A stretch of 42,546 nucleotides of DNA from contig CAKSTI010000019.1 of assembly GCA_934500705.1 (NCBI GenBank), positions 1 to 42,546 on the forward strand, read 5' to 3'. A program made the translations under genes and the position numbers. Below the pieces are notes generated by a model. The model did not search any database. It was not told where the DNA came from and saw nothing but the letters and a program-made list of their open reading frames with translations. Every line of letters starts with the position of its first letter. Position 1 is the stretch's first letter. Positions 15,860-24,820 of this stretch are shown one piece after another. Source of the DNA: an uncultured Clostridia bacterium. Its GTDB lineage: Bacteria; Bacillota; Clostridia; UMGS1810.

Positions 15860-16561
15860 CTACCTCTTTCTGAATTGCGGCGGTATGTCCGACTCCTTCA
15901 TATTCTTGTGTATGTCGCACGTACCCGCTTCAAGCGCTGTTTCATAATACCAATGTTTGTAATCCAAAGTAGCAAGCGTATCTTTAAGCTGCTGCATCTG
16001 TGCCTCCACGGTTGCCCTGCGCCTGTCTATGAGTTCAAGCCTTTTGGCGATGGTGGCGTCGCCCTCCATACACCAGTCAACAAACTGCTTAGGCAGTGGG
16101 GACTCGAACCCACATTGGTTTCACATAACAATTTTCCCTGTAACGGCAGTAAATTCCTTGAAAATACGTCAGTATTCCCTGCGTAATTTACTTTGTTACA
16201 GAAAAAATTGCTTATGTGAAACTGTGAGCACCTGCTCGGCTGAATTTTTGCAAAGAATTTCGGTGCGTAAGGGTGCAGACGGGCTGACGCCCGTCAAGAC
16301 CGACAAGGCGGAAGGCTTTGTGAAAATTCAGTCGACAGGCAATGCGGGTTCGGGTCCTCACTGCCTAATCTCTTTAATGGGCATACCGGTTCTTTTAAGG
16401 CACTCAATTATTCTGAGCCAGTCAAGGTCGGAGTCCTTAAACATTCTCATTCCTCCGCCGCTGCGCTCCACGAACGGCAAAAGCCCCTCCTTGTCGTAAT
16501 AGCGCAAGGTGGACGGTGCAACGCCTATTTTCTTTGCCATTTCGCCGACTGTATATACCAT
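15860..16561 (-). pseudogene. MerR family regulator disrupted by a 274-bp insertion element
   Basis: The 5' part (16561 to 16366) encodes a complete MerR-type DNA-binding domain: YTVGEMAKKIGVAPSTLRYY, then a wing. The element at 16092-16365 follows, and translation stops at once with TGA, giving a 67-residue remnant. The 3' part (16091 to 15860) encodes the coiled coil and C-terminus (RRRATVEAQMQQLKDTLATL and onward). Removing the element and one TA restores an open 141-codon frame through KEIKQFVDWCMEGD, which reads like the family. Without the dimerisation helix the remnant is unlikely to activate its target. The gene is divergent from the alcohol dehydrogenase and heads the DUF3737-malY unit. 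Confidence 0.9.
16092..16365 (-). mobile_element. MITE-like element, copy A (in merR)
   Basis: A 274-bp element with about 26-bp terminal inverted repeats starting GGCAGTGRGGACYCGAACCC, flanked by TA at 16090-16091 and 16366-16367. About 11 mismatches separate it from copy B at 36426-36699, in the opposite orientation. It holds two long hairpins and no plausible transposase. Duplicated TA plus terminal inverted repeats is the footprint of IS630/Tc1-mariner-type transposition, so I call it a non-autonomous element. It interrupts merR between codons that rejoin in frame. Confidence 0.9.
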
Positions 16562-16596
16562 TTTTAATTCTCCTTAAAAAATTTTTAAAAAAACAC

Positions 16597-16627
16597 TTGA
16601 CTTAAAGTGCACTTTAAGTTGTAGAAT
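16597..16627 (+). promoter_or_regulatory. MerR-type promoter of the alcohol dehydrogenase gene
   Basis: TTGACT (16597-16602) and TAGAAT (16622-16627) are 19 bases apart, the over-long spacer typical of MerR-activated promoters. The spacer is occupied by the perfect palindrome CTTAAAGTGCACTTTAAG (16601-16618). It lies between the divergent merR and the dehydrogenase gene. Confidence 0.8.
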
Positions 16628-16691
16628 ATAATCGAACTTGCAAACATATTTTAGCACAGGTTAATAATACTGTCAACAGGAGGTTTTTAAA

Positions 16692-17855
16692 ATGAAATAC
16701 GATTTTACCTATTACAATCCCACAAAAATACACTTTGGAAAAAATGCGCTCAACAACTTAAAGGGCGAGCTTGAAAATTACGGAGAAAACATTCTCCTTA
16801 TGTACGGCAAAGGCTCCGTAAAGCGCAGCGGACTTTATGACAAAGTAAAAGAAATACTGGACTCTTGCGGCAAAAAGACGGTTGAGCTTGCCGGAATAAA
16901 GTCCAACCCCTCGTACACTCAGCTTTTGGAAGGCGCAAAACTTGTAAGAGAAAATGACGTTGACCTTATTTTGGCAGTCGGCGGCGGCTCGGTTATAGAC
17001 TGCGCAAAGGGTATCTCCGTGTCGGCATACTGCGACGGCGACCCGTGGCAGAAGTACTGGGTTGAATTTAAGGACGTTGACAACAAAATCGTCCCCGTCG
17101 GCTCTGTCCTCACAATGGCGGGAACAGGCTCCGAGATGAACGGCGGCTCTGTTATCACAAATGAGGAAAAAATGCTCAAAAACGGCAGAGTTTTCCCGGC
17201 GAACGTAAACCCCAAATTTTCAATTCTTAACCCCGAATACACTTTCAGCGTGCCCAAATATCAGATGTCGAGCGGAATTTTTGACACTATGTCCCACCTT
17301 ATGGAGCAGTATTTCTCCGGCGATGACGACAACACCACCGACTATATTTTGGAGGGCGTTATGCGCTCATTAATCCACAGTGCCCACGCCGCAATGAAAA
17401 ACAGCGAGGACTACGAGGCACGCAGTAACATTATGTGGTGCGCAACAATCGGACTCAATACCGTAACCGGTCTTTCCAAACAGCAGGACTGGGAAGTGCA
17501 TATGATTGAGCACCAAATCGGCGCATATACCGACTGCGCCCACGGAGCAGGTCTTGCGGCAATATCCGTCCCTTACTATAAATACATCTGCAAATACGGC
17601 ACAGACAAATTTGTCCGCTTTGCCAAAAATGTGTGGGGTGTAAACACGGACGGTATGAGCAAAGATGACGCCGCACTTGCCGGCATTGAATGTCTTAAAG
17701 AGTTTATAAAATCCATTGAGCTTCCGCTCTCGCTCAAAGAGCTTGGCGCAACCGAGGAAATGCTCCCCCTCATTGCAAAGTCAACCATTCCCGGCGGCGG
17801 ATATAAACAAATGAACGCCGAGGATATTTTAACTGTTTTAAAAGAAAGTTTTTAA
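16692..17855 (+). CDS. iron-containing alcohol dehydrogenase (butanol dehydrogenase type)
   Basis: A 387-residue group III alcohol dehydrogenase close to the NADPH-dependent butanol dehydrogenase/YqhD group. FTYYNPTKIHFGKNAL opens the protein; the nucleotide-binding AVGGGSVIDCAKGI follows. Metal ligands are in DTMSHLMEQYFSG and in EHQIGAYTDCAHGAGLA. It probably reduces aldehydes in fermentation or detoxification. AGGAGG precedes the ATG. Its promoter looks MerR-dependent, and the adjacent merR is broken, so expression may be stuck at a basal level. Confidence 0.92.
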   Translation: MKYDFTYYNPTKIHFGKNALNNLKGELENYGENILLMYGKGSVKRSGLYDKVKEILDSCGKKTVELAGIKSNPSYTQLLEGAKLVRENDVDLILAVGGGSVIDCAKGISVSAYCDGDPWQKYWVEFKDVDNKIVPVGSVLTMAGTGSEMNGGSVITNEEKMLKNGRVFPANVNPKFSILNPEYTFSVPKYQMSSGIFDTMSHLMEQYFSGDDDNTTDYILEGVMRSLIHSAHAAMKNSEDYEARSNIMWCATIGLNTVTGLSKQQDWEVHMIEHQIGAYTDCAHGAGLAAISVPYYKYICKYGTDKFVRFAKNVWGVNTDGMSKDDAALAGIECLKEFIKSIELPLSLKELGATEEMLPLIAKSTIPGGGYKQMNAEDILTVLKESF

Positions 17856-17862
17856 ACAAACC

Positions 17863-17905
17863 GCACCCCAAAAGGTAAAAAATCCTTTGGGGTGCAGTTT
17901 CTTTA
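17863..17905. terminator. terminator after the alcohol dehydrogenase gene
   Basis: GCACCCCAAAAGG and CCTTTGGGGTGC form a 12-base-pair stem with one bulged A, followed on the plus strand by a T-rich run. It separates the dehydrogenase gene from the convergent folD. Confidence 0.8.
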
Positions 17906-17930
17906 TTACTAACACAACTTATCAATATGG

Positions 17931-18800
17931 TTAATTATCCTCACTGTTTTCAGCCGATATACTTTTTTCCGCCGCAGTAACGGCATTTTTCATAAGCGTT
18001 GCTATCGTCATCGGTCCGACGCCACCGGGCACTGGCGTGATGTAGCCCGCCTTTTTGCAAGCCGAGTCAAAGTCGACATCGCCGCAGAGTTTGCCGTTTT
18101 CGTCCCTATCCATACCTACGTCTATGACAACGGCGCCTTCCTTTATGTAACTTTCATCAACCATCTTTGCCCTGCCGACTGCAACAACCAGAACATCGGC
18201 GGTTTGGCACACTTGGGACAGGTTTTCGGTCTTTGAATGGCAAATTGTAACCGTTGCGTTGCGGTGCAAAAGCAGCATAGCCTGGGGTTTGCCCACAATG
18301 TTGCTGCGCCCCACAACAACGCAGTGTTTGCCGGTTAAATCTATTCCGCTCTCGTCTATCAGCTCCATAACGCCTGCCGGTGTGCAGGGGAGAAAGTCAA
18401 AGTTGCCTATCATTATCTTGCCGACGTTTATCGGGTGGAATGCGTCAACGTCCTTTTGGGGGTCTATGGCGTTAATTACCGCCTCCTCATTTATGTGCTT
18501 CGGCAATGGGAGCTGGCAGAGTATGCCGTGAATATCCTTCTTTTCGTTAAGTTTTTTTACAAGTGCAATCAGCTCGTCCTGCGTTGTTTCCTCCGGCAGT
18601 GCGTACTCCTCAGAATGTATTCCCACGTATTCGCACGCCTTTTTCTTGTTGTTTACGTACACTCTCGATGCGCTGTCATTCCCTACTATTATTACGGCAA
18701 GACCCGGGGTCAAGCCGTCTTTCTTTAACTGTTCCACCCTCTCTTTAAGGGCGTCTTTTACCTTTTGGGCTGTTTTTTTTCCGTCTAAAATCCGGTACAT
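17931..18800 (-). CDS. folD: methylenetetrahydrofolate dehydrogenase / cyclohydrolase
   Basis: A 289-residue bifunctional FolD, interconverting methylene-, methenyl- and formyl-tetrahydrofolate. Signature blocks are SRVYVNNKKKACEYVGI with the active lysine, GILCQLPLPKHI, GRSNIVGKP and VPGGVGPMTIATLM. It supplies one-carbon folate for purines, thymidylate and formyl-Met-tRNA. Its first 56 bases overlap the end of ygiQ, an unusually long overlap, but the ATG at 18800 has GGAGAGG upstream and the family starts MxxILDGK here. Confidence 0.95.
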   Translation of the reverse strand: MYRILDGKKTAQKVKDALKERVEQLKKDGLTPGLAVIIVGNDSASRVYVNNKKKACEYVGIHSEEYALPEETTQDELIALVKKLNEKKDIHGILCQLPLPKHINEEAVINAIDPQKDVDAFHPINVGKIMIGNFDFLPCTPAGVMELIDESGIDLTGKHCVVVGRSNIVGKPQAMLLLHRNATVTICHSKTENLSQVCQTADVLVVAVGRAKMVDESYIKEGAVVIDVGMDRDENGKLCGDVDFDSACKKAGYITPVPGGVGPMTIATLMKNAVTAAEKSISAENSEDN

Positions 18801-20628
18801 TTGCTTTTCCTCTCCTTCCGCCGTGCGGATATTTTTCTATCGGCCGCACAAGGCAATCTTTTGTGTATCCTATCAAATCCTCACGCCCGGCTTTTTTGAG
18901 CGCCTTTATTACAAGCGGTATGTTGTCGGGGTTGCGAAACTGCAAGAGCGCCCTCTGCATTCGCTTTTCCTCCATATCACGTGGAACGTAAACCTCCTGC
19001 ATAGTAAACGGGTCAAGCCCGGTGTAGAACATACAGGTGGATATTGTAAACGGCGTGGGGTAAAAATCCTGAACCTGTTCGGGGTGAAGGTTGTGTTTTT
19101 TGATATACAGAGCAAGCTCTATGGCATCGTTAAGAGTACTGCCGGGGTGGCTCGACATAAGATACGGCACAAGGAACTGCTTTTTGCCGTACTTTTGGTT
19201 GAGGGCATAAAACTTGTCGCAAAACCTGTCGTAAACCTTTCTGCCGGGTTTGCCCATATATTTAAGCACATTTTCGGAAATGTGCTCCGGCGCAACCTTT
19301 AACTGACCGCTTATGTGGTGCTGAATAAGCTCACCGAAAAATTCATCGTCCTTGTCGCTTATCAGATAGTCATAGCGTATACCTGAGCGGATGAACACCT
19401 TTTTTATGCCCGGTATGGCACGCACCTTGCGCAAAAGGTCAAGGTATTTTTTGTGTGTGACCTTCAAATTAGGGCAAGGCTTTGGGTACAGACATCTCCT
19501 GTCTGTGCACGTTCCGACCTTCATTTGCTTATCGCACCCGGGGCCGTAAAAGTTTGCCGTCGGACCGCCGACATCGTGGATATATCCCTTAAAGTCGGGG
19601 TCCCACGTCATCTGCGTTGCCTCGTTGATTACCGATTTTTCGCTCCTCGACTGCACAATTCTGCCCTGGTGAAACGTAAGTGCGCAAAAGTTGCACGAGC
19701 CGTAGCACCCACGGGTGTTTGTTATGCTAAACTTGACTTCCTCTATCGCCGGCACACCGCCGTACTTATCGTACATCGGGTGCCAGGTGCGCATATACGG
19801 CAGTGAATACACGGCGTCAAGCTCTTTGGTATTTAAGGGCATCATCGGTTTATTCTGTATTAAATAACGGTCAAAGTGCTTTTGCACAAGTACCTTTGCA
19901 CGTATCGGGTCCTGGTTGTCATATTCAATCTTGGTAGCCTCGGCGTACTTGCGCTTGTCCGTGCTCACTTCCTCACAGGACGGCAGTTCGATGTAATCGC
20001 CTACCGTATCGAGCGTTTTTTTGATATAGCAACAGCCGTCAACGTTGGTGTCGGCAAGGCTTTTGCCGTCACGCATAGCGTCGGCAAGACGGACTATCGC
20101 CTTTTCGCCCATTCCGTATATCAGCACGTTTGCCCTTGTGTCCAAAAGTATGGAGCGTCTGACCTTGTTGTCCCAGTAGTCATAGTGGGCAAAACGGCGC
20201 AGGCTCGCCTCTATACCGCCTATTATCATCGGCACTCCGGGGTACGCCTCTCTTATGCGATTGCAGTACACAATGGTTGCCCTGTCGGGGCGCATACCGC
20301 CCTTTCCGCCGGGCGAATAGGAATCGTCGGAGCGCACCTTTTTATTTACTGTGTAGCGGTTGACCATTGAGTCTATGTTGCCTGCCGCAACCAAAAAGGC
20401 GTATCTAGGTTTTCCGAGCCTTTTAAACTCCTCGGCGCTGTGCCAATCCGGCTGTGATATTATGCCGACTGTGTAGCCGTGGCTTTCGAGCACACGTGAT
20501 ATTATGGCGTGTCCGAAGCTGGGGTGGTCAACATATGCGTCGCCGCACACATAGACAAAGTCGAGCGTGTCAATATTTCTATCTTTCATATCCTCCCGTG
20601 ATACGGGCAGAAATCCGTGTTTCGCCAT
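18745..20628 (-). CDS. YgiQ family radical SAM protein
   Basis: A 627-residue radical SAM enzyme of the YgiQ family. The iron-sulfur triad is CxxxCxxC in NTRGCYGSCNFCALTFHQGR (C308, C312, C315). The N-terminus MAKHGFLPVSREDMKDRNID and the later TDRRCLYPKPCPNL cysteine block are family-typical. The C-terminal tail is basic. The reaction is not established; the family is widespread in anaerobes. It lies eight bases after ftsK and overlaps folD by 56 bases. Confidence 0.92.
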   Translation of the reverse strand: MAKHGFLPVSREDMKDRNIDTLDFVYVCGDAYVDHPSFGHAIISRVLESHGYTVGIISQPDWHSAEEFKRLGKPRYAFLVAAGNIDSMVNRYTVNKKVRSDDSYSPGGKGGMRPDRATIVYCNRIREAYPGVPMIIGGIEASLRRFAHYDYWDNKVRRSILLDTRANVLIYGMGEKAIVRLADAMRDGKSLADTNVDGCCYIKKTLDTVGDYIELPSCEEVSTDKRKYAEATKIEYDNQDPIRAKVLVQKHFDRYLIQNKPMMPLNTKELDAVYSLPYMRTWHPMYDKYGGVPAIEEVKFSITNTRGCYGSCNFCALTFHQGRIVQSRSEKSVINEATQMTWDPDFKGYIHDVGGPTANFYGPGCDKQMKVGTCTDRRCLYPKPCPNLKVTHKKYLDLLRKVRAIPGIKKVFIRSGIRYDYLISDKDDEFFGELIQHHISGQLKVAPEHISENVLKYMGKPGRKVYDRFCDKFYALNQKYGKKQFLVPYLMSSHPGSTLNDAIELALYIKKHNLHPEQVQDFYPTPFTISTCMFYTGLDPFTMQEVYVPRDMEEKRMQRALLQFRNPDNIPLVIKALKKAGREDLIGYTKDCLVRPIEKYPHGGRRGKANVPDFRRKKNSPKGKRRP

Positions 20629-20638
20629 AGTTACTTCC

Positions 20639-22912
20639 TTACTTCATAAGCATTTCGTTATACTGCTCCCGTGTAATCAACACCTGTCTGGGACGGTTGC
20701 CGTCCGGTTCGCTGATAATTCCACGCTTTTCCATCTGGTCGATAATGCTTCCGGCACGGTTGTAACCTATGCGGAAACGCCTTTGAATAAGCGAGGTGGA
20801 AATCTGCTTGTTGTCGATGGCAAGCTCTATCGCCTCCGGCAAAAGCTCGTCGGCATCGCCGGGGTTGTCGCCGTCGGGTTTGTATTCCTCGTCTTTTTCT
20901 ATCTGTTCTATAACGCTGGGGTCGTACTCCGCCTCGCCGTCCTCGGTTACGGCGGCAACCACCTTTTTAACCTCGTCGTCGGATACAAAGGCGCACTGCA
21001 TTCTCGCAGGCTTGGTTTCGCCCACAGGGAGATAGAGCATATCTCCCCTGCCCACAAGTTTTTCCGCTCCGCCCATATCAAGAATGGTCTGCGAGTCCTT
21101 GACGCTTGCAACCATAAACGATATACGGCTTGGCACGTTTGCCTTGATGTTACCGGTGATAAACTTTACAACAGGCCGCTGCGTTGCAATAACCAGGTGC
21201 ATACCGGCGGCTCTGGCAAGCTGTGCAATACGGCATACGTAATTTTCGACATCGCCTGGCGCAACCATCATAAGGTCTGCAAACTCGTCTATGATAATCA
21301 CAATAGACGGCATTTTATTCTCCGGGGTTCCCTCTGCCTCCATTAGGTCGTTGTAACCCTGAATGTTCCTCACGTTATTGCGCTCAAAAACGGAATAACG
21401 CTCCGTCATCTCCTGCACTGCCCACGAGAGTGCGCCGGTTGCCTTTTTGGCGTCTTTTACAACAGGTATCAAAAGGTGCGGTATGCCGTTATACACGCCG
21501 AGTTCAACCTGTTTGGGGTCTATCATAACAAGTTTGACCTCATTGGGGTCTGCCTTGTAGATAAGGCTTATTACAAGCGTATTTATGCACACGCTCTTTC
21601 CGGCGCCCGTTGCACCGGCAATGAGAAGGTGGGGCATCTTTGCCAAATCCATAATAACGGGTGCGCCGCTTATATCCTTGCCGAGGGCGACTGCAAGCTT
21701 TGACTTGTGATTTTTAAACTCGTCGCTGTCAAGGACTTCTCTCAGCGTAACTACGCTCGGATTTGCGTTTGCAATCTCTATTCCTATTGTGGACTTGCCC
21801 GGCACGGGAGCTATCATAACTCCGCCCTTTGCGGCAAGTTTGAGTGCAATGTCCTTGGAAAGTCCCGTAATCTGGCTGACCTTGACTCCGGGTGCGGGCT
21901 TTACCTCGTATCTCGTTACGGTCGGACCGCAGCTAATCTCAACCACTTGCACATCAACGTGAAAACTGCGCAGCGTTTCAACCAGTTTAACCGCATTTTC
22001 CTGGAGCTCATCGCTCATTTTTTTGCCGTCTTTTTTAGGCTTGGGCGCAGTGAGAAGGTCAAGTTCCGGATAGCGGTAAACCCTTGTCGGCGCCTCTGCG
22101 CTGTCCACTTCGCTCTGGATTTCCTTATGAAGGTTTTCCTTTTCGTCCTTTGATATTTTCTCCGTCGGCTGTTCGCTTTTTTCATTATATATGTTTATCT
22201 CCGGAGTTATGAAGCTCGGAGGAACTTCCGGCTCCCACGACGGATTTTCCGGGGGCGGTTCGGGCAGGGGAACGTCATCGGCGGTGTGCCTTTTGACTTC
22301 CTTTTTCTGTTCTGCGGCGCTATGCTCAATATCGCTTTTTGCGTCCTCAATGGAATTTTGTATTTTTCTTACCAGCGCACCGAAAAGCTGCGCAAACGAT
22401 ATGTCAAAAACAAGTATCAGCATAATCGCCATAAGAGCGCCGAGAATTATGTAAGTACACACCTCGCCGAACATAGAAACAAGCGGTTCGCCGACAAGTG
22501 CACCCACAAATCCTCCTCCGGGATTTTTGCACGAATAAGAATAATAAGTCTGCCAGTCGGCATTGCCGTGGACAAACAGCATATGGCATATGGTGGTAAA
22601 GTCTAAAATCGCCACCCAGGACATAGCATACTTTTTCTTTTTATCGTCACGCTTGCTCAGCATAAAATGAAAAATCATAATTATTGCGGCAATCGGCGCA
22701 ACATAAGCGCCGACACCGAATGCTCCCTTTAAAAACAAAGACACCGCCGAGCCGATTTTGCCTCCGTGATTTGTGTATACAAATATCATCAGCACAAGGC
22801 TCAGCGCCGCCAGGCAGATACCCGTTATTTCCGCTGTGTGCGTGCTTCGGCGGTTTGTATTTTTCTTGCCCTGAGAGCGTGGACGGCTCTTGTTTTTTTT
22901 CTTTTCTGCCAT
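20639..22912 (-). CDS. DNA translocase FtsK/SpoIIIE
   Basis: A 757-residue double-stranded DNA pump. A basic N-terminal tail is followed by about four transmembrane helices (residues 25-175), a charged linker rich in Pro and Glu (about 190-290), and the motor domain with Walker A in AGATGAGKSV (K439) and Walker B in IVIIIDEFADLM. The C-terminal gamma winged helix (about 690-757) reads DNA-orienting sequences. In Firmicutes it clears chromosomes from division or sporulation septa. The start overlaps no neighbour and lies 20 bases after rho. Confidence 0.94.
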   Translation of the reverse strand: MAEKKKNKSRPRSQGKKNTNRRSTHTAEITGICLAALSLVLMIFVYTNHGGKIGSAVSLFLKGAFGVGAYVAPIAAIIMIFHFMLSKRDDKKKKYAMSWVAILDFTTICHMLFVHGNADWQTYYSYSCKNPGGGFVGALVGEPLVSMFGEVCTYIILGALMAIMLILVFDISFAQLFGALVRKIQNSIEDAKSDIEHSAAEQKKEVKRHTADDVPLPEPPPENPSWEPEVPPSFITPEINIYNEKSEQPTEKISKDEKENLHKEIQSEVDSAEAPTRVYRYPELDLLTAPKPKKDGKKMSDELQENAVKLVETLRSFHVDVQVVEISCGPTVTRYEVKPAPGVKVSQITGLSKDIALKLAAKGGVMIAPVPGKSTIGIEIANANPSVVTLREVLDSDEFKNHKSKLAVALGKDISGAPVIMDLAKMPHLLIAGATGAGKSVCINTLVISLIYKADPNEVKLVMIDPKQVELGVYNGIPHLLIPVVKDAKKATGALSWAVQEMTERYSVFERNNVRNIQGYNDLMEAEGTPENKMPSIVIIIDEFADLMMVAPGDVENYVCRIAQLARAAGMHLVIATQRPVVKFITGNIKANVPSRISFMVASVKDSQTILDMGGAEKLVGRGDMLYLPVGETKPARMQCAFVSDDEVKKVVAAVTEDGEAEYDPSVIEQIEKDEEYKPDGDNPGDADELLPEAIELAIDNKQISTSLIQRRFRIGYNRAGSIIDQMEKRGIISEPDGNRPRQVLITREQYNEMLMK

Positions 22913-22932
22913 TTTTCATACCTCTGTAAAAA

Positions 22933-24393
22933 TTACTTTTGTATCGGTCTTTTAATTTTTAACTTCTGAATAAATTCCTCGTTTGACTTGGTGCGCATAA
23001 TGCTGTTTATGATACTCTCCGTAACGTCCTGCGGATTGCTCGTGAGCGACCGTCTTATAGCCAGTGCGGCGTCACGTTCCCTCGGAGTCAAGAGGAGCTC
23101 GTCTTTTCTTGTGCCGGATTTATATATATCTATCGCCGGGAAAATTCTCTTTTCGCTAAGTTTCCTGTCAAGGTGAATTTCCATATTGCCCGTGCCTTTA
23201 AATTCTTCAAATATTACATCGTCCATTCGGCTGCCCGTTTCTACGAGCGCAGTTGCAAGAATTGTCAGACTTCCGCCGTTTTCGATGTTTCTGGCGGCAC
23301 CGAAAAACTTTTTGGGTTTATGGAGCGCTCCGGGGTCAATACCGCCGGACAAGAGCCTGCCCGTGGACGGAATAGTCAGGTTATATGCCCTTGCAAGCCT
23401 TGTTATGCTGTCTAAAAGGACAACCACGTCCCTGCCGTGTTCCACAAGGCGCATAGCACGTTCGAGCACCATTTCCGCAACTTTTATGTGATGTTCGGGC
23501 AGTTCGTCAAAGGTGGAATATATAACCTCGCCGTCAATCGAACGCTTCATATCCGTAACTTCCTCCGGGCGTTCGTCTATCAACAGCACGATGAGGTTTA
23601 TCTCCGGGTTGTTACGGCTGATACTGTTTGCAATGCTTTTAAGAAGTGTGGTCTTTCCCGTTTTGGGCGCTGCGACAATCATACCCCTCTGCCCTTTTCC
23701 TATGGGAGCGACAAGGTCTATGAGCCTTACGGAGTAATCGTCGCCGCCGACTTCAAGCCGCAGTCTTTCATCGGGATAAATAGGCGTAAGCGTTTCAAAC
23801 GGACGCCGCTTGAACGTCTTGTCGATGCCGTCGCCGTTTATTGTCTTTACATATATGAGAGCGTTAAACTTTTCGCCGTCATAGGCAAGTCTTGAAAGAC
23901 CGCATATGTAGTCGCCCGTTTTAAGTCCGAACCGCCTTATCTGCGTGGGGGAAACGTACACGTCGTTGGGTGTGGTGAGGTAGTTCTCCCCTCTTAAAAA
24001 TCCAAAACCCTCCTGGTGAATGTCCAAAACTCCCGTGACCTCGACGGTATTGTTTTTCTCGTTGTTTTTCTCGTTGTTTTTCTCCGTCTTGGGAGCGCTT
24101 TCCTCACGGTTTTTCTGTGTTTTTTCAGCCTCGGTCTTTTCCGTTTGCTGTGCACCCGTCTGCTTTTTTTCTCTCCGGTCGGTCTGCGCCTGTCCGGTAA
24201 CCTGCGGCTCCGCCGGCACTTCGGCTTTAACCGCCGTTTTCTTTTTTGCTTTCTTTTTCTCGCCTGCGGCCTTCTCCGCTTCGGCTACCAGTTTTTCGAG
24301 TTCGCTCTTTTTGAATTTTGTAACCGATTTAATACCAAGTTCCCTCGCCTTGACACGAAGGTCTGCAAGACTTAAAACATCTTTTTTAAACAT
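22933..24393 (-). CDS. rho: transcription termination factor Rho
   Basis: A 486-residue Rho, a hexameric RNA-driven helicase. Rho_N (residues 5-45) is followed by a low-complexity Lys/Glu/Thr-rich insert (about 45-115) with a short repeat of KNNEKNNE units, then the RNA-binding cold-shock domain (GFGFLRGENYLTTPNDVYV) and the ATPase core with P-loop APKTGKTTLL (K247). The insert is common in this phylum but its sequence is not conserved. CAGGAG precedes the ATG. Confidence 0.96.
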   Translation of the reverse strand: MFKKDVLSLADLRVKARELGIKSVTKFKKSELEKLVAEAEKAAGEKKKAKKKTAVKAEVPAEPQVTGQAQTDRREKKQTGAQQTEKTEAEKTQKNREESAPKTEKNNEKNNEKNNTVEVTGVLDIHQEGFGFLRGENYLTTPNDVYVSPTQIRRFGLKTGDYICGLSRLAYDGEKFNALIYVKTINGDGIDKTFKRRPFETLTPIYPDERLRLEVGGDDYSVRLIDLVAPIGKGQRGMIVAAPKTGKTTLLKSIANSISRNNPEINLIVLLIDERPEEVTDMKRSIDGEVIYSTFDELPEHHIKVAEMVLERAMRLVEHGRDVVVLLDSITRLARAYNLTIPSTGRLLSGGIDPGALHKPKKFFGAARNIENGGSLTILATALVETGSRMDDVIFEEFKGTGNMEIHLDRKLSEKRIFPAIDIYKSGTRKDELLLTPRERDAALAIRRSLTSNPQDVTESIINSIMRTKSNEEFIQKLKIKRPIQK

Positions 24394-24820
24394 AAAATTC
24401 TCCTGTCAAAAAATAGTGCGAATAAAATAAAGAAATGATATACGCCGTAGAAATACTACATATATTCTATCACAAAAACAAAATTTATTAAATATACAAT
24501 TTACACTATATTGCCCCTCTTTTTTGTGCAACTTTGTATCACTTGGGCAGTGGCGTCTGCGACATTTGACGTATTTTGTATTTTTATAATTAAGCTGGTT
24601 TACAAATTGCGTTTTTGATGCAAATTGGGATATGTTTGCGGCACCTTAACCGACTGATTATTTTTGCGGACTGTATATTCAGTATGCATTTTTACTGTGC
24701 AAATTGCCATAGCTTACAAAACTTTTTTGTGCAACTTTACGTCATATTGCTATGGTAATTTCCCCGAAAATAATATATAATATAATTTATGATATTAATT
24801 TTGACAATGGGGTTAAAATT
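24394..24820. other. AT-rich intergenic region with a 17-base direct repeat
   Basis: No gene is seen in these 427 bases between the divergent rho and yihY genes. The 17-mer CTTTTTTGTGCAACTTT occurs exactly at 24519-24535 and 24722-24738, 203 bases apart in the same orientation. Promoters for rho and yihY must lie here but no consensus pair is convincing. Confidence 0.6.

Noticed and set aside
16092..16130. tRNA gene at the element end (GGGTTCGAGTCC)
   Set aside because: The T-loop-like motif is present, but the T-stem does not pair properly and there is no D-arm or anticodon arm in place.
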